Shown here piece by piece: positions 8,308 to 20,989 of a stretch of 63,907 nt of DNA. Location: assembly GCF_016613415.1 (NCBI RefSeq), contig NZ_JACWCT010000062.1, positions 1-63,907 of the forward strand, written 5' to 3'. The number at the start of each line of letters is the position of its first letter. Positions within the stretch are counted from its first letter, which is position 1. The position numbers and the translations under genes were made by a program. The notes beneath the pieces are model-generated. The model had not been told where the DNA came from. It saw only the letters and a list, made by a program, of their open reading frames with translations, and ran no database searches. This stretch comes from Methylobacterium ajmalii. GTDB taxonomy: Bacteria > Pseudomonadota > Alphaproteobacteria > Rhizobiales > Beijerinckiaceae.

Positions 8308-8451
8308 TAGCGCGGCCCGGGCGGTCGGTGTGCAGGAAGCCGACCTGCGGGTCGAGCCCGTGCGCCTCCAGGGCCGACCGGCACTCATGGCCGCGCAGCC
8401 CCGCGACGTCGTCCACGCTCGGCGCGCGCCGGGCGATCCCGGGGCCACCCG

Positions 8452-9387
8452 CTACCGCTCGATCACCTCGACCCCCTCCGGCAGCCGGTCCCGGTCCACC
8501 GTGACGCGGTAATCCGCGAAGCTGCGGGCCGGGGGCCAGTTGTCGGTGGCGTCGGCGCCGATCTCGTGCGCCTCGCCCTTGTGCACCCGCAGGGTTCGCA
8601 CCCGGTCGAACAGCGCGTGGGCCGGCGCGTTGCCGAGCGCCGTGGCGTGACGGAAGATCACGAGCTTGCGGGTCGCCATCTCGCCGCGGGCGGCGGAGCG
8701 GTCGTGGTCGAACATCTGCCCGAGCGCCTCGAACAGCAATGCGAGGTCGTCGTCCGAGAAGCCCGTGCCCTTCACCGGATGCGAGGCGAGCGGCGCCGAG
8801 ACGAAGCCGTGGGCGCGGTAGAGGCCGTAGGGCACGATGTGCTTGCGGCCCATGGTGCGCCCGCCCTTGGCCTCGGCGTCGGCCTCCGTGGTGGCGGCGA
8901 GCCGGGTGATGGCGATCTCGAGCGGCAGGACCGGCTCGACCGAGCGCGCGAAGGCGAGCTGGACCGGGCCGCGCACCTGGCCGGCATTGACGCCGGTGGT
9001 CATCACCGCCCCGAAGGTGCGGATGTCCCAGAAATTGGCGCACATCCAGCGCGTCAGCTCCCGCGCCTTGGCCTCCTTCGGCAGCTTCTTCTGGTCCTCC
9101 GGCTTGGCCTCCGGCATCACGGCGGCCCAGGCCCGCCGGTGCTCGGCGTTCAGGGTGGCGCCGTCGCGCATGTAGATCTCGTGGCCCGGCGCCTCGGGGC
9201 GGGCGAGCGCGACGTAGTTGCGGATCTTGCGCTTGAGGGCGACGTCGGAGACGAGGCCCTGGTTGGTCTCGGGGTCGAGCCGGGGCAGGTTGCCGGCATC
9301 CGGATCCCCGTTCGGGTTGCCGTTCTGCACGTCGAAGAACAACACGAACTCGTGGCGGCGGGTCACGCCGGCGACCTCAGACGTCAT
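8452..9387 (-). CDS. cas7: Type I-C Cascade backbone protein Cas7 (Csd2)
   Basis: This 311-residue Cas7 forms the helical backbone of the type I-C Cascade along the crRNA. The N-terminal FDVQNGNPNGDPDAGN is the Csd2 signature, and IRTFGAVMTTG and RGPVQLAFARSVEPVLPLEI are conserved family blocks. The ATG at 9387 is chosen because it begins MTSEVAGVTRRHEFVLF and overlaps the cas8c end by 11 bp, as in compact cas operons. Nothing is truncated. Only about 12 bases separate its stop from the cas1 remnant, where cas4 would normally lie. Confidence 0.95.
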   Translation of the reverse strand: MTSEVAGVTRRHEFVLFFDVQNGNPNGDPDAGNLPRLDPETNQGLVSDVALKRKIRNYVALARPEAPGHEIYMRDGATLNAEHRRAWAAVMPEAKPEDQKKLPKEAKARELTRWMCANFWDIRTFGAVMTTGVNAGQVRGPVQLAFARSVEPVLPLEIAITRLAATTEADAEAKGGRTMGRKHIVPYGLYRAHGFVSAPLASHPVKGTGFSDDDLALLFEALGQMFDHDRSAARGEMATRKLVIFRHATALGNAPAHALFDRVRTLRVHKGEAHEIGADATDNWPPARSFADYRVTVDRDRLPEGVEVIER

Positions 9388-11203
9388 CCTGGCTGTCCTC
9401 GCTCCGGCTGTCCTGGGTGGTCTCGGCCTCGACCGCGGCCGCGAGGGCCGGCCGGCCGGCGAACTGCGCCTGGCGCTGGTGGTAGTAGCCGATGGCGAAG
9501 CGCCCCTGGGCCTCGAGGCGGAGCACGCGGGGCAGCGCCGAGGGCAGCCGCTCGACGATCTCGCCGATCTCGCGCTCGATCCAGTAATCCTTGCCGTCCT
9601 TGCGCAGGCGCCCGACATGGTTCTGCGCGCCGCGCAGGAGCAGCGGGAAGACGCCCGCCGGCGTCGCCGAGGCCGCCCCGAAGTAGCGGTCGCGGATGGT
9701 GGCGTTGATCCCTCGGCCGAGGGCGAGGCGCTGCGCGGCCTCGAGCGCCGCGAACAGGCGCCCGAGCTGGTAGGCGGGGCTGGGATCGTCCTTGTCGAGG
9801 CTCACCGGAATCTCTCCTCGGTCACCGTTGAGGCGCAGGTCGCGCGTCAGGCAGGCGCGGATGGCGGCGGCGTGCCAGCCGGTCGCCGGGTCGTCGCCCG
9901 CCCGCAGCCGCACCAGGGCGGCGGCGAGCCAGCTGCGCGGGTAGCGCGTGCCGGCGAGCACCGCCCGGGCGACCTCGCCGGCGAGCAGGGGCGGGATGTT
10001 GTCGAACTTCTCCTGCAGCGCCGTCGTCTTGACGAGCAGGCGCCCGATGGCGGGCGATCCGCCCCAGCCGCGGGGCCGGGGCGCGAGGGCGAGGTCGGCG
10101 TGGTGCTGCGCCAGGCGCCGCGCGAAGGCCTCGAAGGAATCCTCGAGCCAGAACCGCACCGAGAGGCGCGCGGCGTTGGGCGCGAGCCCCAGGACGTGGA
10201 AGCGGGTGCCGGGCGAGACCTTCGGCGCCACCGCCTCGACCGGGCGGCCCGCGGCGAGCGCCGCGAGGGCGTCGCGGATCAGCGCGGCCTCGGCGGCGTC
10301 CCGGTCGGGGGCCGGGCCCGGGGCGGGATCGAACCAGGACGCGAAGGTGTCCTCCGCCGCCCTGGCCGCGTCCTCGCCGACCGTGGCCGAGGTGTCGGCC
10401 CAGAACGCCACCGTGGCGTCGCCGAGCGGCCGGCGCAGGCGGTTGCGGCTGGCGCGGTCGAGCATCCGGTTGAGGGCCGCGCCGTAGCGGAAGCCCGCCT
10501 CCGCCGAGACCGGTGCGTTGTCGCCCTGCACCTTGCCGTAGGACGTGAAGGCGTCCTTGTTGAAGGAGACGAGCGCGGCCCCGGAGGATTGCGCGCCCTC
10601 CACGCCCTTGATCGTCGGATGGAGCCGCAACGGGGCGGCGGGCCGGCCGGTGACGAGGCAGACCTGACCGGCCGCCTCCGCGGAGGGGCCGCCCGCCAGG
10701 AGGCGCCGGGCCGCGGGCCGCTCGTGGAGGTAGGCGTGCTCGCCAGCGAGCTCGAACACCAGGTTGGCGTCCAGCATCTCGGGCGCGAACGGCGCGGCGT
10801 CGAACGCCGCCGGATTCCAGGATTCGAGAAAGCGGGCGAGGGCCAGGAGGCCCGGATCGTCGGTTCCCGCCAACAGGTCGCGGTGCAGCGCCTTGAAGGC
10901 GGCGTGCTCCTCGGCCGTGCGGCGGCCCGGGCCGGCGGTGCGGCCGAGGACGTAGGCGGTCTTGTCCCACAGCCGGTTCGGCAGGATGCCGGCGGTGCGC
11001 TTCACCGCGGCCGGCACGTCGACGAGGCGGGGCTGGCGCTTGCGGCCTGCGGTCTCGTGCAGGTCCCGCACCTCGACGACGGCGCCGTCCGGCGCGAGCC
11101 GGAGGCAGAACCCGATCTTCTCGCGGGAGAAGCCCGGCGCCTCCGCCTCGCCCCGCGCCGCCATGCGGTCGTAGTAGCGGTCGAGGGCCTGCAGAATCGT
11201 CAC
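9377..11203 (-). CDS. cas8c: Type I-C Cascade large subunit Cas8c (Csd1)
   Basis: This 608-residue protein starts TILQALDRYYDRM and contains ILPNRLWDKTAYVLG, CLVTGRPAAPLRLHPTIKGV and SFNKDAFTSYGK, which are Csd1/Cas8c blocks. Cas8c recognises the PAM and helps recruit Cas3; in type I-C an internal start within its gene often gives a Cas11-like small subunit. The GTG start at 11203 overlaps the cas5 TGA (GTGA), matching the tight operon. Length is normal and no stops interrupt it, so the interference complex looks complete. A candidate internal start for Cas11c was not resolved. Confidence 0.93.
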   Translation of the reverse strand: MTILQALDRYYDRMAARGEAEAPGFSREKIGFCLRLAPDGAVVEVRDLHETAGRKRQPRLVDVPAAVKRTAGILPNRLWDKTAYVLGRTAGPGRRTAEEHAAFKALHRDLLAGTDDPGLLALARFLESWNPAAFDAAPFAPEMLDANLVFELAGEHAYLHERPAARRLLAGGPSAEAAGQVCLVTGRPAAPLRLHPTIKGVEGAQSSGAALVSFNKDAFTSYGKVQGDNAPVSAEAGFRYGAALNRMLDRASRNRLRRPLGDATVAFWADTSATVGEDAARAAEDTFASWFDPAPGPAPDRDAAEAALIRDALAALAAGRPVEAVAPKVSPGTRFHVLGLAPNAARLSVRFWLEDSFEAFARRLAQHHADLALAPRPRGWGGSPAIGRLLVKTTALQEKFDNIPPLLAGEVARAVLAGTRYPRSWLAAALVRLRAGDDPATGWHAAAIRACLTRDLRLNGDRGEIPVSLDKDDPSPAYQLGRLFAALEAAQRLALGRGINATIRDRYFGAASATPAGVFPLLLRGAQNHVGRLRKDGKDYWIEREIGEIVERLPSALPRVLRLEAQGRFAIGYYHQRQAQFAGRPALAAAVEAETTQDSRSEDSQDDV

Positions 11204-11874
11204 GTCGCCGTCCCCTCGGCGAGGCAGGCCCGCACGTCGAGCACGCCGTCCGCGAGGCGGGCGCGGAAGAACCGCGACGCCCGCTCCGGCCCGACGATGT
11301 CGTGCAGCATCCAGCCGAGGTCGCGCTCGCGCTGGTCGGCGGGCAGCGTGCTCTCCGGCAGGGGATCGGCCACGGCGAGGAGGGCGAAGTCGGCCGGGAA
11401 CTCGCGCGTGCCGAGGCAGGGCCGGTGGAAGCACTGGCCCGCCGCCGCGCGGCGGTTGAACATGCTCAGGTACTTGGCCGGCGTGTCGTCGCGGCCGGCC
11501 TTGTCGGTGAGGGCGAAACGCGCCTCGATGACGTAGGCGACGTCCGTGAGCAGGGTCGCGGCCCGCTGCTGGCGCTTCTCCTCGAGGACGAGGCCGAGCC
11601 CCGCCGTCGAGCCCGCCTGCATGGCGCGCTCGGCGAGGGCCGACGACACCTTGTCCTCGACCTCGTTGCGCCGCAGCGACTGGAAGCGGATCGGCCGGAG
11701 GACGTGGATCCGGTCGACGACCCAGCGCATCTGCGGCTTCCACAGAACAGCCTCGAGGATGCCGCGGGCGGCCGACGGCGTCATGACGTCGTAGGAGACG
11801 CGCTCCACCTTCATCTCGGGTCGCGTGAAGCACGCCCGGTCGCCCCAGACGTGAAGCTTGATGCCGTATCCCAC
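11200..11874 (-). CDS. cas5: Type I-C Cas5 (Cas5d), crRNA-processing subunit
   Basis: This 224-residue protein opens GYGIKLHVWGDRACFTRPEM, followed by KVERVSYDVMTPSAARGILE and RWVVDRIHVLRPIRFQS, all typical of Cas5d. In type I-C, which lacks Cas6, Cas5d cuts the pre-crRNA and holds the 5' handle. An internal ATG at MTPSAARG would delete the conserved N-terminus, so the GTG at 11874 is preferred; on the minus strand CGGAGG lies seven bases before it. It is the first gene of the cas5-cas8c-cas7 operon; cas3, usually upstream, is not there. Confidence 0.93.
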   Translation of the reverse strand: MGYGIKLHVWGDRACFTRPEMKVERVSYDVMTPSAARGILEAVLWKPQMRWVVDRIHVLRPIRFQSLRRNEVEDKVSSALAERAMQAGSTAGLGLVLEEKRQQRAATLLTDVAYVIEARFALTDKAGRDDTPAKYLSMFNRRAAAGQCFHRPCLGTREFPADFALLAVADPLPESTLPADQRERDLGWMLHDIVGPERASRFFRARLADGVLDVRACLAEGTAT

Positions 11875-12548
11875 CGGCGGCCTCCGATGATCCTGACAGT
11901 GTATTTCGATTGCGACTCGTGCCCGATCTCCCGGGACACGATGACTTTCAGGTGGAGTCGATCGGACGGCGACATCCGCTTTTCGCCGAACGCCATCGCG
12001 GGCAATTCTTGTAACCGGAGGCTTGTTCGTGGCGACAGCATCGCGAGGACTGGGGCTCGATGCAACCGAACGCGAGCGTCTTGCCGCTCTCATGCGCGCC
12101 GATCCCGGTTCGCGTGCCAAAGTTGCCACTCGACGAGGAGGCGCCGCCGTCCGAGCGGGAGCATTTTTCGACGAAGCGGCAGGATCGGAGACCCGGAGCA
12201 GCGTCTCGGTCCGGCGGGCCGGGTCCACCCGCTTCGCCCTTCCCTCCCGCCCGGGACCGCGCCGACGACACGCCGAACCCGCGGGCCCGCCGGTTCCGGT
12301 CGCACCGGAGCGGGGAATCGGTGATCGCCCGCGGCCCGTCCGGCCCCTCGAATGGTGCGGGCGGCAGCGGATAACCGCCTTCGATGGAGGAGGACCGGTC
12401 TTCGTCAGGAGAGCGGCGTGCATCCGGCCGCATCTTTTAACATCGCCTAACATGGGCCGCTGCGGAACCGACATTGACGGCCAAGCTTGCGCGTCGATAG
12501 GCCGGCATGCCGTCACGTCGGGGGCGTCCCGAGCAGAGGCCGGATCCC
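11875..12548. other. Intergenic region upstream of cas5 and of a secreted protein gene
   Basis: No supported gene lies in this 674-bp stretch. It must contain the divergent promoters of the cas operon and the small secreted protein. Near 12143-12180 a segment (GAGCATTTTTCGACGAAGCG) resembles, in reverse complement, the mosaic element at 61670-61780, so part of it is probably interspersed repeat. I see no trace of the cas3 that would be expected upstream of cas5. Confidence 0.4.
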
Positions 12549-13670
<1,122 letters not shown>

Positions 13671-13768
13671 GTCGCCGCGAGGCGATGAGGGGAACGGCCA
13701 CCAACCGTTCCGCCGATACCGGAGACCGCGAGGGTATCCGGGGTGGGTCACTGCGAGAGCAACCCGAA

Positions 13769-13844
<76 letters not shown>

Positions 13845-13942
13845 ATCGCCGGGAGGCGACAAGGGGAACGGCCACCAACCGTTCCTCTGGTGCCGGAGAC
13901 CGCGAGGCTTCCGGGATCAGTTACCGTGAAAGTAACTTGGAT

Positions 13943-14018
<76 letters not shown>

Positions 14019-14154
14019 GCTCTCACAAGAGAACGTCCGGGGAAGCCACCAAACCGCCCCGGCGGTGAGGGTCGTTTAATCGGCCGGCGGAGGGCTGTCC
14101 AGCCCCGAACCCGCCGGCCGGTCGATTTTTTGCCGGCTCGCGCCGGCGCTCGGG

Positions 14155-15726
14155 TTACTCGGCGGCGGCGTGCTGGGCGTGCAGGCGGCTGGCGCCGGCC
14201 ATCAGCTTGTTGAGCGCGGCGAGGTAGGCCTTGGCCGAGGCGACCAGGGTGTCCGGGTCGGCGCCGCGGGCGGTGACGATGCGGTCGTCCTGGCGCAGGC
14301 GCACCGAGACCTCGGCCTGGGCGTCGGTGCCCTCGGTGACGGCGTGGACGTCGTAGAGCTCCAGGGCGGCCTCGTGCGGCACCAGGGCGTGGATCGCCTT
14401 GAACACCGCGTCGACCGGCCCGTTGCCGTCGGTCTCCTCGGTGACGACCTGGCCCTCGATGTCGAGCTTCATCGTCGCCCGCTGCGGGCCGCGGGTACCG
14501 GCCATCACCGTCAGCGAGACGAGCTTGATGCGGTCGTGCGCGGTCGCCAGGTTCTCGTCGACCAGGGCCTCGATGTCCTCGTCGTAGACGTGCTTCTTGC
14601 GGTCGGCCAGCGCCTTGAACCGCTCGAAGGCGTCCTGGAACTGGTTGTCGGACAGCTGGTAGCCCATGTCGTCGAGCTTCGAGCGGAAGGCGGCGCGGCC
14701 CGAATGCTTGCCCATCACCAGCGAGGTCTTGTGCACGCCGACCGATTCCGGCGTCATGATCTCGTAGGTGGTCTGGTTCTTCAGCATCCCGTCCTGGTGG
14801 ATGCCGCTCTCGTGGGCGAAGGCGTTCCGGCCGACGATCGCCTTGTTGTACTGCACCGGGAAGTGGGTGGCGCCAGCCACCAGCTTCGAGGCGCGCACCA
14901 GCTGGGTGGTGTCGATGCCGGTGGCATAGGGCAGCACGTCGGCGCGGGTCTTGATCGCCATCACGATCTCCTCCAGCGCGGCGTTGCCGGCCCGCTCGCC
15001 GATGCCGTTGATGGTGCACTCGATCTGGCGCGCGCCGCCCTCGATGCCGGCCAGCGAGTTCGCCACCGCCAGGCCGAGATCGTTGTGGCAGTGGACGGAA
15101 AACACCGCCTTGTCGGAATTAGGCACCCGCTCGCGCACGGCCCGGAACATCGCCCGGTACTCCTCGGGCGTGGCGTAGCCCACGGTGTCGGGCAGGTTGA
15201 TGGTGGTGGCACCGACCCGGATCGCCGCCTCGACGCAGCGGCACAGGTAGTCGATCGGCGTGCGGGTGGCATCCATCGCCGACCACTCGACGTCCTCGAC
15301 GAGGTCGCGGGCCTGGGCCACGGTCTTCAGGATGATCTCCAGGACCTCGTCCTCGGTCTTGCGCATCTGGTGGGCCAGATGGATCGGCGAGGTCGAGACG
15401 AAGGTGTGGATGCGGCCGCGACGGGCGAACTTCACCGCCTCGCCGGCCCGGGCGATGTCGGCGGGAATCGCACGGGCGAGGCCGGCGATCACCGCGGACT
15501 TCGCGCGGCGGGCGATCTCGGCCACCGCCTCGAAGTCGCCGTTCGAGGCGATCGGGAAGCCGGCCTCGATGATGTCGACGCCCATCGCGTCGAGCATCTC
15601 GGCCACCGCCAGCTTCTCCTCCAGCGTCATGGTGGCGCCGGGGCATTGCTCGCCGTCGCGCAGGGTGGTGTCGAAGATCAGGACGCGCTCGGAAGCGGCG
15701 GGGGTGCGGGCGGTCGTGTCGGTCAT
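14155..15726 (-). CDS. leuA: 2-Isopropylmalate synthase
   Basis: This 523-residue LeuA condenses acetyl-CoA with 2-oxoisovalerate, the first committed step of leucine synthesis. The TIM-barrel domain opens [18 protein letters not shown], includes the metal-binding [13 protein letters not shown] and the [13 protein letters not shown] block. The C-terminal third (from about residue 400) is the leucine-binding regulatory domain, so allosteric feedback is expected. The ATG at 15726 ([19 protein letters not shown]) is preferred to an upstream in-frame start that adds 11 residues. It stands alone, with about 650 bp upstream before the chemoreceptor gene. Confidence 0.95.
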   Translation of the reverse strand: MTDTTARTPAASERVLIFDTTLRDGEQCPGATMTLEEKLAVAEMLDAMGVDIIEAGFPIASNGDFEAVAEIARRAKSAVIAGLARAIPADIARAGEAVKFARRGRIHTFVSTSPIHLAHQMRKTEDEVLEIILKTVAQARDLVEDVEWSAMDATRTPIDYLCRCVEAAIRVGATTINLPDTVGYATPEEYRAMFRAVRERVPNSDKAVFSVHCHNDLGLAVANSLAGIEGGARQIECTINGIGERAGNAALEEIVMAIKTRADVLPYATGIDTTQLVRASKLVAGATHFPVQYNKAIVGRNAFAHESGIHQDGMLKNQTTYEIMTPESVGVHKTSLVMGKHSGRAAFRSKLDDMGYQLSDNQFQDAFERFKALADRKKHVYDEDIEALVDENLATAHDRIKLVSLTVMAGTRGPQRATMKLDIEGQVVTEETDGNGPVDAVFKAIHALVPHEAALELYDVHAVTEGTDAQAEVSVRLRQDDRIVTARGADPDTLVASAKAYLAALNKLMAGASRLHAQHAAAE

Positions 15727-16088
15727 GTGCGGAAAATCCTGGTTCGCCCGGGATCGCAAAGGTCGCGCGGGCGCAGCTGGTCTGCAGGTCTCTCAGATCC
15801 CCCAAGGGCCCAGGCGCGCGCCCGGACGGCCCTCAGGGGCTGGTAAGGAGAAGGCCGGCGAGGAGGAGCGCGCGCGACCGCGCCGCCGCGAAGGCGGTCG
15901 TCGGGGGCGTCAGCAGGGAGCCGGCATGAGCCACGGCTCGCGTCTCCTAAAGGGTGCGGGACCCGGTGCGAGACTCGTCGTTTACCGGTCCGCGGGCGCG
16001 ATGACAAGCCGCGGCGCGATCGGCCCGGCGGCCCGGCGGCGGCCTTCCCGACGCGTGAAGCCCCCGCCCTGCCGGTTCGTCACACGGC

Positions 16089-16130
16089 GAGCGCCCGCAT
16101 CGTCCCCCGGGCGGGACGATGCGGGCGCTC
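16089..16130. other. Perfect 18-bp inverted repeat with 6-nt loop
   Basis: GAGCGCCCGCATCGTCCC (16089-16106) is exactly complementary to 16113-16130, around the loop CCGGGC. No T-run follows on either strand, so it is not a textbook terminator. It lies between the chemoreceptor stop and leuA and could be a transcript-stabilising, terminating or regulatory hairpin for either gene. Confidence 0.75.
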
Positions 16131-16270
16131 GATCAAGGAAACCCCGGCCTCTCCTTGGGAAAGAACGTGGATCTCGCGAGAGAATTTTGATCCGATCCGC
16201 CCCTCGTCCCGAGGCGCGAGTCCACCTTTGACGGACCGACCTCGAACGATCCCTCCAGTCGACGCGAAGA

Positions 16271-16347
16271 TCCATGGATCCTTCCTCCGAGATGTCGGTC
16301 GACTTGCACTCGACTGACATCTCGGGATGAGGCCGTGGATGGGATGG
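16271..16347. repeat. Dispersed palindromic repeat, family A, partial copy
   Basis: CCGAGATGTCGGTCGA (16287-16302) pairs with 16310-16325 at 15 of 16 positions. The right half, CGACTGACATCTCGGGATGAGG, here given as CGACTGACATC then TCGGGATGAGG, closely matches 29931-29943 of the family A copy near 29.9 kb. It also lies 50 bp beyond the chemoreceptor stop, where it may act as a transcription end. Confidence 0.65.
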
Positions 16348-16374
16348 GCCGCGTCGATCCCGTCGAGCAGGCGG

Positions 16375-18060
16375 TCAGGCCGCCCGGACGGTGGCGAGGA
16401 ACTGCGCGACCTCGGCCGCGAGGTGCTCGGACTGGCGCGTCAGGGCGGAGGCCGCCGTGAGCACCTGGCCCGCCGCCGCCCCGGTCTCCTCGGCGGCGCC
16501 CGCCACGCCCGCGATGGTGCCGGTGACCTCGCCGGTGCCGGCCGCCGCCTGGGAGACGTTGCGGACGATCTCCTGGGTCGCGGCCCCCTGCTCCTCGACC
16601 GCCGCGGCGATCGAGGTCGCCACGGTCGAGATCTCCTCGATCCGCGCGGTGATGCCGCCGATCGCGCCGGCGGCGAGACCCGTCGAGGCCTGGATCGCGG
16701 CGATCTGCGAGGTGATCTCCTGCGTCGCCCGGGCGGTCTGGCCAGCGAGTTCCTTCACCTCCGCGGCGACCACCGCGAAACCGCGGCCGGCCGCACCGGC
16801 GCGGGCGGCCTCGATGGTGGCGTTGAGCGCCAGGAGGTTGGTCTGGCTGGCGATCGAGGCGATCAGCCCGACCACGTCGCCGATCCGGGCGGTCGCCTCG
16901 GTCAGGGTCCGGACCTGGTCGGCGGTCTGTCCGGCTTCCGCCACCGCGGCACGGGCGAGCCGGGCCGAGCCGTCGACCTGGCGGCCGATCTCCTGGACCG
17001 AGGCGCCGAGCTCCTCGGCCGCCGCCGCCACCGTGCCGACGTTGGAGGAGGCCTGCTCGGCCGCCGCCGCGACGGTGGTCGATTGCGCGGCGGTCTCCCG
17101 CGCCGTCGCGGTCATCACCTCGGCGGTTGCCTGCAGCTCGTTCGCGGAGGTCGAGACCCGGCCGACGATGCCGCCGACCGCCGCCTCGAAGGCATCCGCC
17201 ATCTGGCGCATCCCGACCCGGCGCTGCTCCTCGGCGGAAGCGCGGGCGAGCGCGGTCTCCTCCTCCAGGGCGCGAGCCCGCTGCATGCTCTCCTTGAACA
17301 CCTGCACGGCGCCCGCCATCGCGCCGATCTCGTCGCGCCGGCCGATGCCGGGGACCGGTACCGCGAGGTCGTGGCGCGCCAGCCGCTCCATGGCGGCGGT
17401 CATGCGGGCGATCGGCCGGGCGACGCCGAGCAGGGAAAAGACGATCGCCCCGATGGCGGCGGCGAGGGCCAGCGCGGTCATCACCCCGGCGACCAGGATG
17501 CCGCCGCCGGCGCTGGCGCTGCTGCGCTCGGCGCTGGCGAGCGCCGCTTCGGCGTTCATCGCCACGATGGACTTCAGGGCGCCGGTCGCCTGGGCGTTGG
17601 TGGCGGTCATCTCCGGCCCGGTCAGGGTCGCGAGCGCCGAGGCCTGGTCTCCGGCCGCCATCGCGCCGGTCACCGACTTCTGGCCCTCGAGATACTCGCT
17701 CCACTTCGTGACGAAGCGGTCGAACGCCGCCCGTTCCTCGGGGCCGGAGATCAGCGGCGCGTAGCGCGCCTGGAGGTCGACCAGCGCCTGGCGGCCCTTG
17801 ATCAGGGCCTGCTCGTTGCGGTCGTAGGCGGCATCGTCGGTCGAGGTCACGACGAAGCGGTACAGGTTGAGCCGGTAGCTCTGGGTCTCGGCGTAGATCT
17901 GGCTGATCAGGTTCGAGGCCGGCAGCCGGGTCTGGGCAATCGCCACGATATCGTCCCGCAGCGTCATCAGGCGCAAGATGCCGTTGCCGCCCTGCGCTAC
18001 GCCGAAAAGCATCAACGTCAGAATCGTCCCGATCAGGACCTGCTTGATCGACAACTTCAT
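16375..18060 (-). CDS. Methyl-accepting chemotaxis protein, membrane type
   Basis: This 561-residue chemoreceptor has an N-terminal membrane helix (about residues 7-27), a ~150-residue helical periplasmic sensor of four-helix-bundle type, a second membrane helix (about 188-211), a HAMP segment ([18 protein letters not shown]) and a long methylation/signalling coiled coil. The hairpin tip is [20 protein letters not shown], the CheA/CheW-contact signature. The ligand cannot be predicted. The ATG at 18060 places [11 protein letters not shown] directly before the first helix; upstream in-frame starts would add up to 35 residues that look non-native. It stands next to, and is co-directional with, the aromatic monooxygenase gene, but no functional link is shown. 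Confidence 0.9.
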   Translation of the reverse strand: MKLSIKQVLIGTILTLMLFGVAQGGNGILRLMTLRDDIVAIAQTRLPASNLISQIYAETQSYRLNLYRFVVTSTDDAAYDRNEQALIKGRQALVDLQARYAPLISGPEERAAFDRFVTKWSEYLEGQKSVTGAMAAGDQASALATLTGPEMTATNAQATGALKSIVAMNAEAALASAERSSASAGGGILVAGVMTALALAAAIGAIVFSLLGVARPIARMTAAMERLARHDLAVPVPGIGRRDEIGAMAGAVQVFKESMQRARALEEETALARASAEEQRRVGMRQMADAFEAAVGGIVGRVSTSANELQATAEVMTATARETAAQSTTVAAAAEQASSNVGTVAAAAEELGASVQEIGRQVDGSARLARAAVAEAGQTADQVRTLTEATARIGDVVGLIASIASQTNLLALNATIEAARAGAAGRGFAVVAAEVKELAGQTARATQEITSQIAAIQASTGLAAGAIGGITARIEEISTVATSIAAAVEEQGAATQEIVRNVSQAAAGTGEVTGTIAGVAGAAEETGAAAGQVLTAASALTRQSEHLAAEVAQFLATVRAA

Positions 18061-18233
18061 CACGAAACCGCCCGGCATCGATGGTCGCGCCTCACGAACC
18101 GAGGCGCCGACATGCATAGGTCCGGACTTGTTATAGCTTGATGAATCACACTGTTGTTGGCGCACAAAGCGTCACGGCGTCGAAAAGATCGGCAGCGCCG
18201 CCGGTGCGGGCGGCACGCCGTCGCCGCTGCGGC

Positions 18234-20600
<2,367 letters not shown>

Positions 20601-20642
20601 GAAGGGCTCCTTCGTGGGGCGGCGGGTCCGCCGGCAGAGAAA

Positions 20643-20660
20643 CTTTATACTTGAAATATC
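20643..20660 (-). promoter_or_regulatory. Candidate MarR operator, site 1
   Basis: The plus strand reads CTTTATACTTGAAATATC, the reverse complement of GATATTTCAAGTATAAAG. It lies about 43 bp before the monooxygenase/reductase start. It matches the sites at 20844 and 27671 outside a variable 4-bp centre. Confidence 0.6.
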
Positions 20661-20843
20661 GCGGCGCAAGGGGGCCTCGCGAAGGCGCACCGACCGGCCC
20701 GCCGTCGGCCCGGCGGCCGATCGTGAGCGGCCGTCCGAATGCTGCGATGCGGCGAGCAAAACGTCTTGTTTTTCAGCATAGTGCTCGTTGCACTGCACAC
20801 CAATGCGGCATGGCGGAAAAATCATCGAGGGCGGTTGCCAGAC

Positions 20844-20861
20844 GATATTTCATGCGTAAAG
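20844..20861 (+). promoter_or_regulatory. Candidate MarR operator, site 2
   Basis: GATATTTCATGCGTAAAG, followed by TATT, is oriented towards the importer operon about 130 bp before its start. It is identical to site 1 outside the variable centre. Confidence 0.6.
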
Positions 20862-20989
20862 TATTCCGGGCGGGACAGGCCGGGATCCAACGAAAGAGCG
20901 TCGCCTTCGCGCCCCGTGCCGACTCGACTTCGGCCGCTTCGCACCGGACAAGTGCCGACGATGCTCTCGACAGACAAGGGACACACGGG

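Larger units (their letters stand above)
7671..8440 (-). pseudogene. cas1: cas1 pseudogene: N-terminus deleted, internal deletion, MITE insertion
   Basis: Two pieces of a type I-C Cas1 flank an inserted element. The upstream piece (8308-8440) reads RRAPSVDDVAGLRG, part of the middle of Cas1, joined directly to HECRSALEAHGLDPQVGF and HTDRPGRA. About 60 residues that should separate these blocks are missing. After the insertion, 7671-7980 continues as RLALDLMEELRPGLADRL and ends in DLDGDPAFVWK. The first ~150-200 residues, including part of the active-site region, are absent, and the remains begin only about 12 bases after the cas7 stop, so cas4 has gone in the same or a related deletion. No functional integrase can be made. 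Confidence 0.88.
15727..16374. other. Intergenic region upstream of leuA
   Basis: This 648-bp region has no supported gene. It contains a perfect 18-bp inverted repeat (16089-16130) and a copy of dispersed repeat family A (16271-16347). I looked for a short leucine-rich leader peptide before leuA and saw none. Confidence 0.45.
20601..20989. promoter_or_regulatory. Divergent promoter region of the 2-aminobenzoate cluster
   Basis: This 389-bp gene-free region separates the monooxygenase/reductase from the importer operon. It contains two copies, in opposite orientation, of the motif GATATTTCAnnnnTAAAG (20643-20660 and 20844-20861) and is less GC-rich than the genes. It is the obvious control point of the cluster. 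Confidence 0.7.

Noticed and set aside
11875..12548. A missing or decayed second cas3 upstream of cas5
   Set aside because: No HD or helicase motif was seen in any frame of this region; the similarity found there is to an interspersed repeat.
15727..16010. A leucine attenuator leader peptide before leuA
   Set aside because: No short frame with clustered Leu codons followed by alternative hairpins and a T-run was found.
16375..18060. The chemoreceptor as a dedicated sensor for anthranilate
   Set aside because: It lies beside the catabolic cluster but has no shared operator site and its sensor domain gives no ligand clue.
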